64,000 bases of DNA from Cliona cf. orientalis (GCA_963930775.1 OZ005689.1:26534058-26598057), one strand, 5' to 3'. Shown: positions 11,605 through 22,249, counted from the first letter of the stretch. Program-made: numbers and translations. Notes: generated from the letters alone by a model not told the origin.

Positions 11605-12901
11605 CTAAATGCACTCAGAACAATACCAGTCTTCATCTGGTGTACCACTGACTAGTCCTGAACAGTCTAGATGAAACCATTTGTTGCAGCCATCGCATCC
11701 AACCATGTCTTGCCATGTGTCTGGTCTTCCACAGCTGCAATTAATTTCTATATTGATGAACGACACGCCACAAGTCCTGTCTTCACTTGCAGGGGCTGGC
11801 TCTTGTGATATGGGAAATGGAGTGAAGAGCTCGTTTTCCATGCAGCTTGCAAGATGATTTCTCATTTCTTCTTGAATGTATGTCAGTGTAGCTAAGTTAT
11901 TACCACAGATTGCATGATAGCCATTTGCTATCGCCATGACACCACATATGCTGTCATCATCCTGCTGTGGGACTGGTACCACTGTTACCAGAATATTTCC
12001 TTCTGATGCTGTATCTCTATACACTTGGCAGATTTGGTATTCGATACTGCGACTTAGCCGACCATTGAAGAAGCTGTCAAAAAGCCTGACTTCACCATCA
12101 ATATATGCGGTCGCCACCCAGTGTGCACGCTCAGGCTCAAAGAAGATCTGCAGTGCTATTACAAATAGTACAATTATTACAGTCTTTATAACAACATCCA
12201 GGTGGTAACAACAAAGTATAGGGTAACTTACCTTCTGTTATATATCCGCTACCACCATCAACAGATATGGGCACAAATCCATCTGACTGACTTAACAGTG
12301 TTGACTGGAGACCCTGGAGGCTTGGAAATTGGTTTGCAAATATCTGATTTGCAGCAAGCATGTGCTTGTCACTCAATAGCCCTTCAGTACCCTCTATGAC
12401 ATTTTTATCATAGAGGGTTAAACTCAAAGAAGGAACCCAAAATGTGTTCTGTAAAGTGAATAAAATTATACATATTAATGTTATTGTAAGTTTATACAGA
12501 TATACCTTTCGCTTCTTTGGAGGTCCATGTGAAATAGGTTTCGTGCACTTTGGTCGCTTAGTGACCTTGGATTGCTTGATGGGAGGAACCTTTTGCGAGT
12601 ATTGCATCCATCTTACCTTGCCATAGGTTTTGTCTCGCCCGAAGTGCATACCATCAATTCCACTGTGGCACATAGATAGAATTCTTTGTTTGTCTTCCTC
12701 CTTCACAATGATACGGCGTTTTCGGACCAGATCAGACTGCTTATCTTTCCCTTGTATGTACAAAAGATTCTTTTCAACGACATATTTGGATGCCTTGTCG
12801 CGAATGTTTCGTTTCTCATTGTCAGTTAGCCCTTTGCGGTACTTATTGGTGGTATTAGTCTTATAACGAAGAATGTCTGCATACTCCATTTCTGTAGCCA
12901 T
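11605..12901 (-). CDS. Ginger protein: H2C2-like region, Ulp1-type protease, PHD finger
   Basis: Three exons (12901-12506, 12448-12232, 12155-11605) join in frame to 387 codons. Residues ~50-105 resemble the zinc-binding domain of integrases (MCHSGIDGMHFGRDKTY). Next come SDKHMLAANQIFANQFP and GLQSTLLSQ, the usual lead-in to C48 proteases in transposons. The likely triad is His in ERAHWVATAY, Asp in VRLFDSFF and Cys in DDDSICGVMAIA. The C-terminus (CSCGRP...MVGCDGCNKWFHLDC...DWYCSEC) is a canonical PHD finger, C4-H-C3. PHD fingers read histone tails and Ulp1-type proteases cleave SUMO-like tags; both are reported Ginger accessories. The integrase core expected after the zinc region is absent and replaced by a basic stretch (GPPKKRK). 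Confidence 0.75.
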
Positions 12902-12954
12902 GGTCTCAGCAATAGGAGCAAGATTGATGTAGTAGTTCCTCCAGTAGTTATTCG

Positions 12955-13320
12955 ATGATGATATATAGTTCCTCCAGAAGTACTTCAATGATGATGAGCA
13001 GTAGCAGTTCCTCTATAGTAGTTATTCAATGATGATAATAGTTCCTCCAGCAGTAGTTCGATGATGATGAGTAGTATAGCAGTTCCTCCAGCAGTAGTTC
13101 GATGATGATGAGCAGTAGCAGTTCCTCCAGCACTAGTTCGATGACGATGAGCAGTAGCAGTTCCTCCAGTAGTAGTTCAATGACGATAGTAGTTCCTCCA
13201 GCAATAGCTATAGTTCGATGATGATGAGCAGTAGCAGTTCCTCCAGCAGTAGTTCGATGACGATAATAGTTAAATCCTCCGGCAGTAGTTCAATGACGAT
13301 GAGCAGTAGCAGTTTTTTGA
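12955..13320. repeat. Tandem repeats in Ginger 5' region
   Basis: The unit CAGTTCCTCCAGCAGTAGTT-CGATGATGATGAGCAGTAG recurs about seven times with periods of roughly 40-55 bp. It lies upstream of the minus-strand gene, between it and the right terminus, where transposons often keep transposase-binding repeats. A second set (CTAGGATGAGAGCTC, 11350-11460) lies near the left terminus. Confidence 0.8.
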
Positions 13321-14594
13321 GTCTAACAGTTTCGGAGTATGTAGGCAGCCTCATTTTATAGCCCATTTTGACACCAGTTGAGTAGCGGGCTTGCGCTTGG
13401 TTCGCGGGGTTTAATTTCATAATTAGCATCATAAATTATCTGTGACCGCAGCGTTGCGCTGAAAGGCTTTCCGCGCGGCGCCCGGAGCCAACGTCCTGGG
13501 GGCGGAGCGTTGGTGCTACTACAGCACGCTGGTGGAAGCTCCGGGGGGAGAAAATATCCTTAGACCGCTGGCTCCGGGGGAGGAAATTTAACCCGGAGCC
13601 CCGTTCCTATGACACCGGAAATTAATTAAATGGATCTGAACGCTCCACGGTCCAAAGGCGTTGCTATGCACGCGCATGGCGTTTCCGCATACTACGCGTG
13701 ACCCGGAAATCAATTAAATGGACCTGGGCGGAGCCGTTCGAAATGAACGTAAAGATTGAGCAAGAGTTGAATTTCGTTGTTGACAAGGACAGGCGATTGT
13801 TCTTAGATGCCCAAGAAGCTAAAAAGGTAAGCGAACGTAGAGTAGATCGATGAATCTAGCTGTATCTAGGTAGAGAATTCTAATTACCGCCCATAGCAAC
13901 GGGCTCCGTGTACGGTGGCTGTGCCGACTAGGTGGGTCAAAATGAAGGCTTATTTCGCCTTCGTATAGCACGACTAGCCTCCGTAGAAGACGGCAACAGT
14001 TAGAAGAAGGGTTGTTCAACATGTATATGACAAAATCTGGACTTTGACAAATTTAGACCTGAGCTACTAAAAACGCGTATTGCGCGAATCGCGCGCGGAT
14101 CCCATACGGAGGGTTTTCCCAAATCCGGTCACATATATGGAGTATCCATGCCATCCCTACTTATAGTCTACCGACTCTATGATTATTATGTGGAAGTCAA
14201 CTTGCATGATTGTATAGACCAGTACAGTATGCGTATACGATGGAAGCCATAAGTTCAAAGGTCAAAAGTGATGTAACATAATTACACGTAGTATAGGATC
14301 GCGTTTGCGCTTGCGCAGTGTTGCCTAGCAACGTCCTTGAGAGCAGTGCAGCTGCCGCGCCAAAATTGAAAGATGGAACATGCAAGTTCGAAGCATGAAT
14401 AATTCATCCATCGTCGATTCTGTTTACTGTACTATTGTATACGTATGTATAGATAGATAGATACCTTGGCTAACACTGGCCAGCTCCATGGCAGGGCCCT
14501 GGATCGTAAGACTCAACAACACATAATTTAAAATATGTGCACCCATAATCTTGATTATTTACCTGAGATATAGGTGTCTGATTGTAATATAACT

Positions 14595-15863
14595 ATGGCC
14601 GAGCCTACAAATCTGAAACTATCATCCGAGCAGCTTCAAAGAATGGAGATGAACAGGAGAAAAGCTAAGGAAAAACTCACGGCGGCTGGCAAGAAACAAA
14701 AGCATTCGAGCGGTGATCGAGTTCGAACGCTCCAGGGTCCTGGAATTCCTGTACGAGTTGGCTGGGAGTGTGCTGCGGGCACTGTAACTGATGAGGAGCA
14801 GGTGGTGAGTCGGAGTCAGTCTGTTGCTGCTGCATGCGAAGTTATTGCAGAAGCGCCTGTGAAATCCAAACGTGGGAAGTCCGAGCGTAACTTTTGCGCT
14901 GTGTGCCTAGGAGAGATTGTCGACGGCAGGCATGAAGCAATCTTCTGCGAGGGCCGTTGCAATGCGTGGTACCATTGGGGGTGTGCCAGCGTTAGTAAGG
15001 AACTGCTGCGGGAGCTAACGGCAAGCGAGGAGCCGTTCTTGTGCCTGATGTGCAGCAGGAGAGCCTTCAAAGAAGAGATAAGTCATCTTAAAGCTGAGGT
15101 AGCCTTCTTGAAGAGCGAGTTGAAGTTGATTCCAGCTATGAAAACGAGCATTGAAGCTCTCCACGGAGACGTTGTAGACCTTCAAAGTAAGAGCAGCATA
15201 GGAGCAACGCAGAGTTCGTATTCAGAAGCAGTTTGGCGTAGTGGACCGCGTCCAGGCCATGCAGGAGGGAAGAGGAATGAATCAACTGATCATGCATCAA
15301 AGAAGCGTACAGGAGCTGATGCCAGTAAGTCAAGCACTAGTATGAATGAACATGCAAATGAAGTACATTCTCGAGTTATAGTGCCTGGTGTCAGAAGGGT
15401 GTGGGGGACAATGAAAAACACCTCTCCTGCAGCAGTGACTTCAACACTAAAAAAGCTAGTTGGCAGTGAAATGGGTAGTAAATCTTCTGTTACAAGAAAA
15501 TTCAGGAATGGAATCACAGGCAGAGACAAGTGGTGGTTTTTGCTTAAGGGACAGGAGTCAGTACTGAAGGAGCTGGAAACAGTTTGGGGAAGTGTCTTAC
15601 TGCAAACAAAATGGAAATTAGAAGCTTGCACCAAATCTACAGATATCAGTGCTACCCCTACTTCATCTTCAACAGCCAATGCTACCCCAGCCTCTCACGA
15701 TGCGACTTCGGAAGTCAGTGAATATCAGTCTTCAGCATGCAATGGGGCGGTGAATGTGCCAGATAACTGTGTCATAGTGACTCAGGACTCACAATCTGAA
15801 TCCAACAACACCAACGATAATTTTTTATCGGAAGGGCTGGTGAGTCAACCTCCAAGCAATTAG
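14595..15863 (+). CDS. LINE ORF1 protein with PHD-type zinc finger
   Basis: The ATG at 14595 opens 422 codons (MAEPTNLKLSSEQ...); a GTG seven codons upstream is less likely. Residues ~97-150 hold a PHD-like finger: FCAVCLGEIV, then IFCEGRCNAWYHWGCASV, then FLCLMCSRRA. A short coiled coil follows (EEISHLKAEVAFLKSELKLI). A basic Ser/Thr-rich linker leads to a region with RVWGTMKNTSPAAV and FRNGITGRDKWWFLLKG, typical of the RNA-binding C-terminal half of such ORF1 proteins. It probably coats the LINE RNA. The frame is uninterrupted to the stop 26 nt before the endonuclease frame opens. Confidence 0.8.
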   Translation: MAEPTNLKLSSEQLQRMEMNRRKAKEKLTAAGKKQKHSSGDRVRTLQGPGIPVRVGWECAAGTVTDEEQVVSRSQSVAAACEVIAEAPVKSKRGKSERNFCAVCLGEIVDGRHEAIFCEGRCNAWYHWGCASVSKELLRELTASEEPFLCLMCSRRAFKEEISHLKAEVAFLKSELKLIPAMKTSIEALHGDVVDLQSKSSIGATQSSYSEAVWRSGPRPGHAGGKRNESTDHASKKRTGADASKSSTSMNEHANEVHSRVIVPGVRRVWGTMKNTSPAAVTSTLKKLVGSEMGSKSSVTRKFRNGITGRDKWWFLLKGQESVLKELETVWGSVLLQTKWKLEACTKSTDISATPTSSSTANATPASHDATSEVSEYQSSACNGAVNVPDNCVIVTQDSQSESNNTNDNFLSEGLVSQPPSN

Positions 15864-15889
15864 CAAATAAATTTAATAATATTAATGTA

Positions 15890-16552
15890 TTGTATTTTAA
15901 TGTACGTAGCCTGTTGCCTAAGATTGATAATTTAAGATCTCTTTGTGTTCTTCATTCCCCTGATATTATTTGTATTGTCGAGTCATGGCTGGATGACACA
16001 ATTCTAGATTCAGAAGTGTCAATTCAGGGCTATAATCACTGTAGACTAGACCGCTCCAGACATGGCGGTGGTGTTATGATTTTTGTAAAAAACATGTTTA
16101 CCTTTTCATTGTTGTTTAAAGGTACATTAAACTGTGAGTGTCTTGTCATGTCTGTTACTTGCTTTCCTAGTGCTAGCCCTGATTTCACAATTGCATTATT
16201 TGATAGACCTCCCAGTTCTGGCCATGAATCTCTCGATTCTGCTTTATGTAATATTTTCTTACTGAGTTCATGTAATTTTTATTTAATTGGTGACTTTAAT
16301 ATAGATTTTTTTATTTCTAATACACCTTTGTATCATAAGTTATTGTCTGTTGTTTCATCTTTTAATCTTACTCAAGTTGTTTCTGAACCCACTCGTGTTA
16401 CTGTTACTTCCTCTACCCTTATTGATCTTATTTTTGCATCTTCTGTTAACTTTGTCAAATCATGTACAACTATTCCTCCCTTGGCAAATGCTGACCACTA
16501 TGGCCTTATTCTTATCTTCTCCATTGGTTCCTGTAAAAATCAACTAAATTGA
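15890..16552 (+). pseudogene. LINE ORF2, APE-type endonuclease segment
   Basis: Motifs appear in order: FNVRSLLPKIDNL (Asn), CIVESWLDD (Glu), RLDRSRHGGGVMIFV, FYLIGDFNIDFF (Asp-x-Asn), STLIDLIFAS and NADHYGLI (the usual S-D-H here reads A-D-H). This nuclease nicks target DNA to prime reverse transcription. The frame ends at a TGA; the following linker (YSLADWDRATEML...) is readable only in another frame before the RT frame opens at 16656, so ORF2 is broken here by at least two frame changes. Confidence 0.85.
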
Positions 16553-16655
16553 TTTCAAGACGAATCTGGCATTACTCACTGGCTGACTGGGACAGAGCTA
16601 CGGAAATGTTGGATTGCATTGAATGGGATACTCTCTTACCAGATGATGTCAACCT

Positions 16656-18503
16656 GTGCTGGTCCACCTGGAGGAACTATTTTTACAAATAATGGAATTA
16701 TCTATTCCTCACACTGTGGCCAGAGTGAAGAGAAATTCCCCTTGGATAACTAAAGATATCCTCAATGCCATCAAAAAGACAGGTAAGTTATTTCGTACTG
16801 CAAAGTCCACTGGTAATTCAGCTGATCATATTAAGTATAATAGGAAGAGGAATGAAGTTGTAAGTATGCTCAGAGAATGTAAGCAATCTTTTTTTAACTT
16901 ACAACTTAACAATGCAGATACCAAAACCTTTTGGAAGACTGTTCAATCTCTAAATCAAACTTCATCCTCCACTATTCCAACGTTGCTCGATGGAGATAAG
17001 ACTGCTAGAACCAGCTTATATAAGGCTACCACTCTCAACAATTTTTTCTACACCTGCTTTAACCATATGCAACCACCGTTATGCAATGCTGACCAGGATT
17101 CTTCCCTCTGTCCCAGTGAATGTCCGGACATGTTTCTGTGCACTGAGGATTCAGTCTTCGAGCTTTTGACCAAGCTTGATATCACCAAGTCTACAGGGAG
17201 TGATGGAATTTCTTCAAGAATGCTCAAGTGTACTGCAGATTGCATTGCTCCTGAGTTATGCAGGTTGTTTAACCTTTCCATCTCTTCTGGCATATTTCCT
17301 ACAGACTGGAAACTAGGTAGAATCACTCCTATACCAAAAGGTACAAACTCCTCACTTACATCTGGGTATAGACCAATATCAGTTCTACCAATTGTAAGCA
17401 AGCTCATTGAACGCCATGTAAAAGTGATAGTTGAAGATTTTCTACTAAAGAACTCGCCTATTTCCACGAAGCAATGGGGCTTCATGTCTAGCCGTTCTAC
17501 AGTATCAGCACTGATCAGAGTTGTTGATGACTGGCTGTGTGCTCTAGACCAAGGCTATGAAGTGTGTGTTGTGTTTTTTGATGTATCTAAAGCTTTTGAT
17601 ACCGTACCACACTTGGCCCTTCTCTCAAAACTATCTGAACTTGGGTTGGATCCGTACCTACTAAGGTGGATTAGAAGCTATCTTTCAAACAGGAGCCAGT
17701 ATGTAAGTATTGATGGTGTTGATTCACATGTCCTCCCAGTGGCCTCTGGTGTCCCTCAAGGGTCAGTTCTTGGCCCACTCTTGTTTATACTGTACATTAA
17801 TGATGTAGCTACAGCTGTGCCCACTGAGAGTGAAGTGAATATGTTCGCTGATGATGTAGCCCTATATAGGGTAATAAGATCCTCCCTTGACTACTCTCGT
17901 TTACAAGATGACATTAACTCTATTTCTGCCTGCATCAAATCCAAGTATCTTAAGTTCAACACTAACAAATGTAAATTAATGCTGGTCACAAAAAAGAGGG
18001 ACAGTTCAATACAACCACCGCAACTGTTTTTAGATGGAGTGGCTTTGGCTAGAGTGCACAGTTACAAGTATCTAGGAATAACCTTATCCTCCAACTTATG
18101 GTCTTCGCACATCAGGAACTGCTGCAATAAAACGAGAAAGCTAATAGGTCTGTTATACAGGCAATTCTATGAAAATGCAACCTCCCCCACCTTGGTGAAG
18201 CTCTATTGTAGTTTTATTAGACCTCACCTAGAGTATGCAACAATTGTCTGGAATCCTATGCTAAAAGGAGATATTGATTCACTTGAAAATGTCCAGAAAT
18301 TTGCTTTGCGGGTGTGTATGAAATCATGGAACTCTACATATGAAGAGTTGCTGATGACTACTAAGCTACCATCCCTTCAGGACAGGCGCTCAATGGCAAG
18401 TCTTTGCCACCTCTTTAAAAAAATTGTTAAAGGCTTCACGGACTTTCCTGATGTATCCATGCGCTACCGAAGCAATAAAGAAGGTAAATTGAGTCTCCAA
18501 TAG
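16656..18503 (+). CDS. LINE ORF2, reverse transcriptase segment
   Basis: 615 codons with the RT fingers and palm: ITPIPKGTNSSLTSGYRPIS, VVFFDVSKAFDTVPH (first catalytic Asp), SGVPQGSVLGPLLFILYIND and NMFADDVALY (FADD catalytic pair, the CR1/L2 variant of YADD). Thumb motifs SYKYLGITLS and RPHLEYATIVWNP follow. The enzyme copies LINE RNA into DNA at the nick. The reading frame is clean, but it is out of frame with the endonuclease and lacks the last tens of residues usual for CR1. Confidence 0.9.
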   Translation: MLVHLEELFLQIMELSIPHTVARVKRNSPWITKDILNAIKKTGKLFRTAKSTGNSADHIKYNRKRNEVVSMLRECKQSFFNLQLNNADTKTFWKTVQSLNQTSSSTIPTLLDGDKTARTSLYKATTLNNFFYTCFNHMQPPLCNADQDSSLCPSECPDMFLCTEDSVFELLTKLDITKSTGSDGISSRMLKCTADCIAPELCRLFNLSISSGIFPTDWKLGRITPIPKGTNSSLTSGYRPISVLPIVSKLIERHVKVIVEDFLLKNSPISTKQWGFMSSRSTVSALIRVVDDWLCALDQGYEVCVVFFDVSKAFDTVPHLALLSKLSELGLDPYLLRWIRSYLSNRSQYVSIDGVDSHVLPVASGVPQGSVLGPLLFILYINDVATAVPTESEVNMFADDVALYRVIRSSLDYSRLQDDINSISACIKSKYLKFNTNKCKLMLVTKKRDSSIQPPQLFLDGVALARVHSYKYLGITLSSNLWSSHIRNCCNKTRKLIGLLYRQFYENATSPTLVKLYCSFIRPHLEYATIVWNPMLKGDIDSLENVQKFALRVCMKSWNSTYEELLMTTKLPSLQDRRSMASLCHLFKKIVKGFTDFPDVSMRYRSNKEGKLSLQ

Positions 18504-18542
18504 TAGGTAGTAATAATTATTGTTTATTTCTTTGGTCTCAAA

Positions 18543-18884
18543 TTGGGAATAGATGCCCAAGCACCAGAAGATGCCCTGCCACTACCTCCCCCTCTGGATG
18601 AAGGTGCCCCCCCCCCCACCTCCCCAGCTCCGGGTGACAATGTCCCCCCAACCCCTCCAGCTCCGGATGCCCCACCACCTCCCCCACTCCCTCCGGTTCC
18701 TGGTGCCCCGCCACCACCTCCTCCACCCCCACTCCCTCCGGCTGCGGGTGCCCCCCCACCCCTCCAACTCCAAGTGCCCCGTCACAACCTCCAGCTCCAG
18801 GAGCACATGTGTGGCGTGGGCGTGGGCGTGGGCAGGGTCGAGGCCGTCGTAGGCCCCGCTACCACCCTTATCGGCAGAGTAAGT
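18543..18884 (+). pseudogene. Proline-rich then Arg/Gly-rich exon-like segment
   Basis: One frame gives PPPLPPVPGAPPPPPPPPLP; after a C-run the adjacent frame gives PPAPGAHVWRGRGRGQGRGR and ends RYHPYRQ next to a GTAAGT donor-like site near 18882. A single indel in a C-run would separate the two frames. RG-rich tails bind RNA, and proline runs bind SH3/WW or profilin. It could be an exon of a decayed host gene; I recognise no specific gene. A similarly proline-rich decayed stretch is at 37.1-37.9 kb. Confidence 0.4.
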
Positions 18885-18902
18885 GTTCATTGTTATAACT
18901 AA

Positions 18903-19719
18903 AGCTCCTGTCTTCACTCAATAATTATTCTCTGTTAATGCAGGACACAGTTAATGTGTATAACTATAAAATTTAATAGTATATTATTAGCTCTACATGT
19001 ATTATAGTATTATTATTATTATTATCTCTTCTATTTATCATTATCTATGAAATCATAAAAACTATAAGTTCGACTGATATTACAATAGTTTTTATGATTT
19101 CATAGATAATGATAATTATCAGTCGAACTTCAATGTGGCTTCCACCTATGCATGCACACTAACCGGCACTCTTGATTGCTAATGCAGATTAGCCACACTA
19201 TTCTTTGATTATGATATCGAACATAATATTATAATATATATACAACGAAAAATATTTTTCAGACGATCAATTTTCTTATATATAGTCCATGTCCTAAATT
19301 GGAGGGCATAAAGATGCGCTCTCCTACAAGTTCAGAAGACTCACGATTGGTCAGAATTCACAAACGTGGTTGCCACAAGCCCTTGTATATAGTAAAATAA
19401 TTATGCTACAATAATTGAGCAGACCAATGGAAGAACGAGTTATGTCCAAGATGTGTATCTTTTAGAAATACATCAAAAGAACTAACACAGAGAAACCAAA
19501 GCAGGAAGGGTGTATATACAGCTGGGGTGCAAGTGGTGTAAAGTGATATGGCTTCAGTTGACACTCCCATGCTACTAATTGTATGAACTTTGTACTTAGC
19601 TTGTCAGCATGACTCTTTTGCATGTTGGGTAACTGATAGCTGTCAAAACAAAACAAAAACAAATTTTGTAGGAAGTAGTTAAACAAGTTCAGTTAAGCAA
19701 TTCTCACAACAGTTACTAT
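18903..19719. other. Non-coding; perfect hairpin and dispersed repeat
   Basis: A perfect 25-bp inverted repeat, from CATTATCTATGAAATCATAA at 19039 to its complement ending at 19112, encloses a 24-nt loop and includes a second shorter pairing (GTTCGACTGA/CAGTCGAAC). The block near 19231 (TATACAACGAAAAATATTTT...TTTTCTTATATA) recurs near 39570. No gene is seen. Confidence 0.6.
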
Positions 19720-21228
19720 TTAGTCACTGTCATCTGTGTCTGATGATACATTCTCTGCTGGCTGTATTAGACCATAGAAGTCCTTATGCTCTTCAGGGAC
19801 GTACTTGTCTACGATTTTCTGCAAGTCAGAGGCTTTACTGACTTTAACAGGGAGAAGCCCATCATACTTTTTGTCATCGGGAGGTGGCAGACTGGCACGG
19901 GCACCCTTCTTGAGTAAAGTGAACTTACTCCATTCTTCTGTTTCAGACCCTGTGTACTTGACCCACACCTCTGATGCGTGGTTGATTGAATAATCGAGAA
20001 CTCTGGCCTTCTGAATGTTCAGATATTTTTTCTTGCTCTGTACGGTCTTTTTGAAGATAGTGGAAAAATGGCAAGTGTAATCCAAGAACATTGATTGGGT
20101 CCCTTCGACAGGCCTAAAGGGTTTTACGACGCCTTGCTCCCTGAATGATTGCCATCCACTGATCAGGACTGTACACACGTTCATTTTTTCGTTTGTTCAA
20201 TTCAGTTCGCCCAAAATCACGATCGTTGGGAAGATAGGAGTGACCGGTAACAGGAAATGAGTGTCGTATGTGTCGAAACTTCCCCGTTGCAACTAAGCTA
20301 AACAGGTAGTGCATTACGGTTGCATTTTTGTTCTGCCCACCACATCCATCTGAATATAAGCGCAGTGAGGTGACACTGGATGGTAGCTTTGAAAGAAAGT
20401 CATGCAGGCAAGACACAACTTCATCACTTCCTCTTTTACCTGTTATTTCTGGCCAGCAGTACATTGCAACATCATTGTCACCACATGAATGAACACCAAA
20501 CACATACAGCCACAGTTGCTGCATATAGAACAAGTCACCAACTGGAAGGTGTGGTAGTGGCAAGTTTTGTTGGAAATCAAAGGTTACAGTCCTTATGTCA
20601 CTATTTTGTTTGGCCATTTCAGTGTCAAATCGAAGACCTGAGTAAAATTTTTCAGCAGAACGCAGGTGGTCTTCATGCATCTTCTGGGTAGCCAGCTTCT
20701 CTTGCGATCCATCTGGAAGAGCAGAAAGCTTAACCATGAAGTTTTCACAAGTACCACAGGTATCTGTCTTCGGGTACCCGAAAGATAGGTTGAAATTCTC
20801 ATTGAAAACTTTGTTGTAGTAATGGTACTTCACAACAGAGTTTTTCACTCCTTCATATTTTCGACATACAACCGATGCATTTCTGCCACAGAGAGAAGAG
20901 GAGACAGGTAACGCCTACGCTTGTTCTTGCTCCTTGAATAATGGGATCTCATAGCCGGAAAAGATTTTATATGCTCCTTTACCTGCTTCGTTATTGAGGA
21001 TGTGATCTTCTTTGGTCGGTTCGAGTGCTTTCCTCACATGTCTCTTGGTGCACAGATGGTTGACGATGAGGCCTGTGCTATTCGTCTTACTCGAGACAGT
21101 GATACTCCATGTAGGCTTGCGAATGCTTTTTGGCATACACGTTCACGTTTACCGTCAATGCGAACCTACAATGTGTATGCACGTACATGTTTAAGCTGTA
21201 CATGAGCAAAATGGAGGGAGTGGGGCAT

Positions 21229-21263
21229 GGGGGAGAGAGAGAAAGAGAGGGGGGGGGGGGGTT
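21229..21263. repeat. GA-rich / poly(G) tract
   Basis: GAGAGAGAAAGAGA followed by about 12 G lies within the transposase relic, in what was probably an intron. Confidence 0.85.
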
Positions 21264-21357
21264 AGACAAGGAGGAGTGTGGATTTACTTACAGAGTAATG
21301 GTAAGTTGCTGCTCTTTGCTTCTTTGTAGTCACAGCTTGCCTTGGTCTCCTTTTCAT

Positions 21358-21695
21358 AGGCGGCGGAACAGGGGGGGCAGGGGGGGCAGGGGGGGCACTC
21401 GCCCCCCCACTTTCAGAGATGGGGGGGCATTGCCCCCCCAAAATCCAAGCCAGTGATATCATAAAATAGCTACTTTTCACAACAAATATACCAAAATACC
21501 TACAAAAGCTGCCTAGAATAGCTTCGAGAATCGATCACAGTGCACATTTTCCACCATTTCTTTGTTTCTGACAGTAGCAGCACCACCGATCGATACGAGT
21601 GACCTTTGAACTTCAATTAAGGGGGCGTGTCCCCAAAATTTTCGCGCGCAATTGTTAATCTTTGCCCCCCCAGTCAAAGCTTCCTTCCGCCGCCT
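21358..21695. mobile_element. Small non-autonomous element, GGCGGCGGAA TIRs
   Basis: Left GGCGGCGGAAC and right TTCCGCCGCC are inverted and flanked by TA. The interior carries repeated GGGGGGGCA/TGCCCCCCC blocks able to pair with each other. It interrupts the N-terminal part of the transposase relic. No ORF. Confidence 0.75.
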
Positions 21696-22249
21696 ATGCT
21701 TTTGATTGCCTGAGATGTAATAAGCCCATACAGATGGGAGTCTTGCAGCTCCTTATTGGATAAGGCATAGAATGATTCAAGAATTGTCGCCCTTTCTTCC
21801 TCAGTAAAGAGATCGAAACAATGATTTTTACAGCTGCAAGGGTTCCCTGTTGTTTTAGCAGGGACCGTTTTTCCAGTAGATGGAGAAACATACTGTTCAC
21901 CCCTTGCCTGTTTATACTTGGCCACATTCCTTTTCCAGTTTTCTGGTTGTCGAGATCTCTTTCTTGGCCTCTTTGGTGTAGAATCAGAACTGCCATTCGT
22001 TGAATGGCCATTGCCAGCAATGTTAACAGCAACAGTGATACTAGCATGTACAGATAGACCGCTGGGGCCTGGTCTGACATCAAGTTGCGCCATGTTGATG
22101 GACAACTGCAAGGAACCCTTGCCTAATGGCAGGCTGCAGACCCACGGTTCACCGGGTACGAGTACTTGTTGTGCCAGCTTAACGCTGTCTGAGGGATTCC
22201 CCGACTTACTCGTTTTCACCAAGTCAAGTTGAAAAATAACGATAACCAA

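Larger units (their letters stand above)
11210..13614 (-). mobile_element. Ginger1-type DNA transposon, CCGG target duplication
   Basis: The element starts TGTCACAGGACCGGAGCTCC and ends with the near-perfect inverse (GGAGCCCCGTTCCTATGACA). CCGG flanks both sides (11206-11209, 13615-13618), and the uninterrupted target GACCCGGAAAT is seen intact at 13702 and in other family A copies. TGTNR termini and CCGG duplications are the published hallmarks of Ginger1. Both subterminal zones are rich in CCTAGGATGAGAGCTC-like and CCGGGGG repeats. It encodes one minus-strand gene with an integrase-type zinc-binding region, an Ulp1-type protease and a PHD finger, but no integrase catalytic core, so it appears to be an incomplete, probably trans-mobilised copy. 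Confidence 0.85.
10968..14133 (+). mobile_element. Family A TA-element interrupted by a Ginger element
   Basis: TIRs begin TGTGACC(A/G)GATTTGGGAA and continue through AACCCTCCGTATGGGAT; flanks are TA (10966-10967 and 14134-14135). Without the 2.4-kb insertion the element is about 760 bp, longer than the 650-654 bp of copies at 23847 and 36054 because about 90 bp around the insertion site is duplicated. At 13743-13826 it carries the family's mini-exon: ATG plus 28 codons ending at a GTAAGC donor-like site. A CCAATA motif and CACCCCC box lie upstream, so this half resembles a promoter with first exon. No transposase is encoded. Confidence 0.85.
14500..18510 (+). mobile_element. CR1-like non-LTR retrotransposon (LINE)
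   Basis: ORF1 (14595-15863) with a PHD-like finger is followed by an APE-type endonuclease segment (15890-16552) and a reverse transcriptase (16656-18503). This is the arrangement of CR1/L2-group LINEs. The 5' limit is uncertain; noncoding sequence from about 14134 has no clear join. ORF2 stops at SNKEGKLSLQ, before the C-terminal region usual in CR1, and a proline-rich unrelated sequence follows, so the 3' part is missing or replaced. Endonuclease and RT are in different frames, so this copy is not functional as it stands. Confidence 0.85.
19720..22249 (-). pseudogene. Decayed DDD/E-type transposase of the 'SDGCGGQNKN' family
   Basis: Coding-like blocks run from 22249 down to 19720. The N-terminal block is Arg-rich with a Cys motif (NPCSCKNHCFDLFTEEER). 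The core shows three conserved acidic sites: TFDFQQNLPLPHL, LYSDGCGGQNKNATVMHYLF and LPNDRDFG, with CWPEITGKRGSDEVVSCL between. The C-terminal block runs KKTVQSKKKYLNIQKARVLD to KYVPEEHKDFYGLIQP. This set of motifs is widespread in sponge, cnidarian and arthropod proteins and looks like an RNase H-fold transposase; Sola-type affinity is possible but I cannot confirm it. At least three frame changes and a GC-rich insertion (21358-21695) break it. Confidence 0.65.

Noticed and set aside
18543-18902. LINE ORF2 C-terminus
   Set aside because: The sequence after 18503 is proline- and RG-rich with no LINE homology.
21262-21480. Ala/Pro-rich ORFs over the GGGGGGCA repeats
   Set aside because: Caused by G-run repeats in a non-autonomous element.
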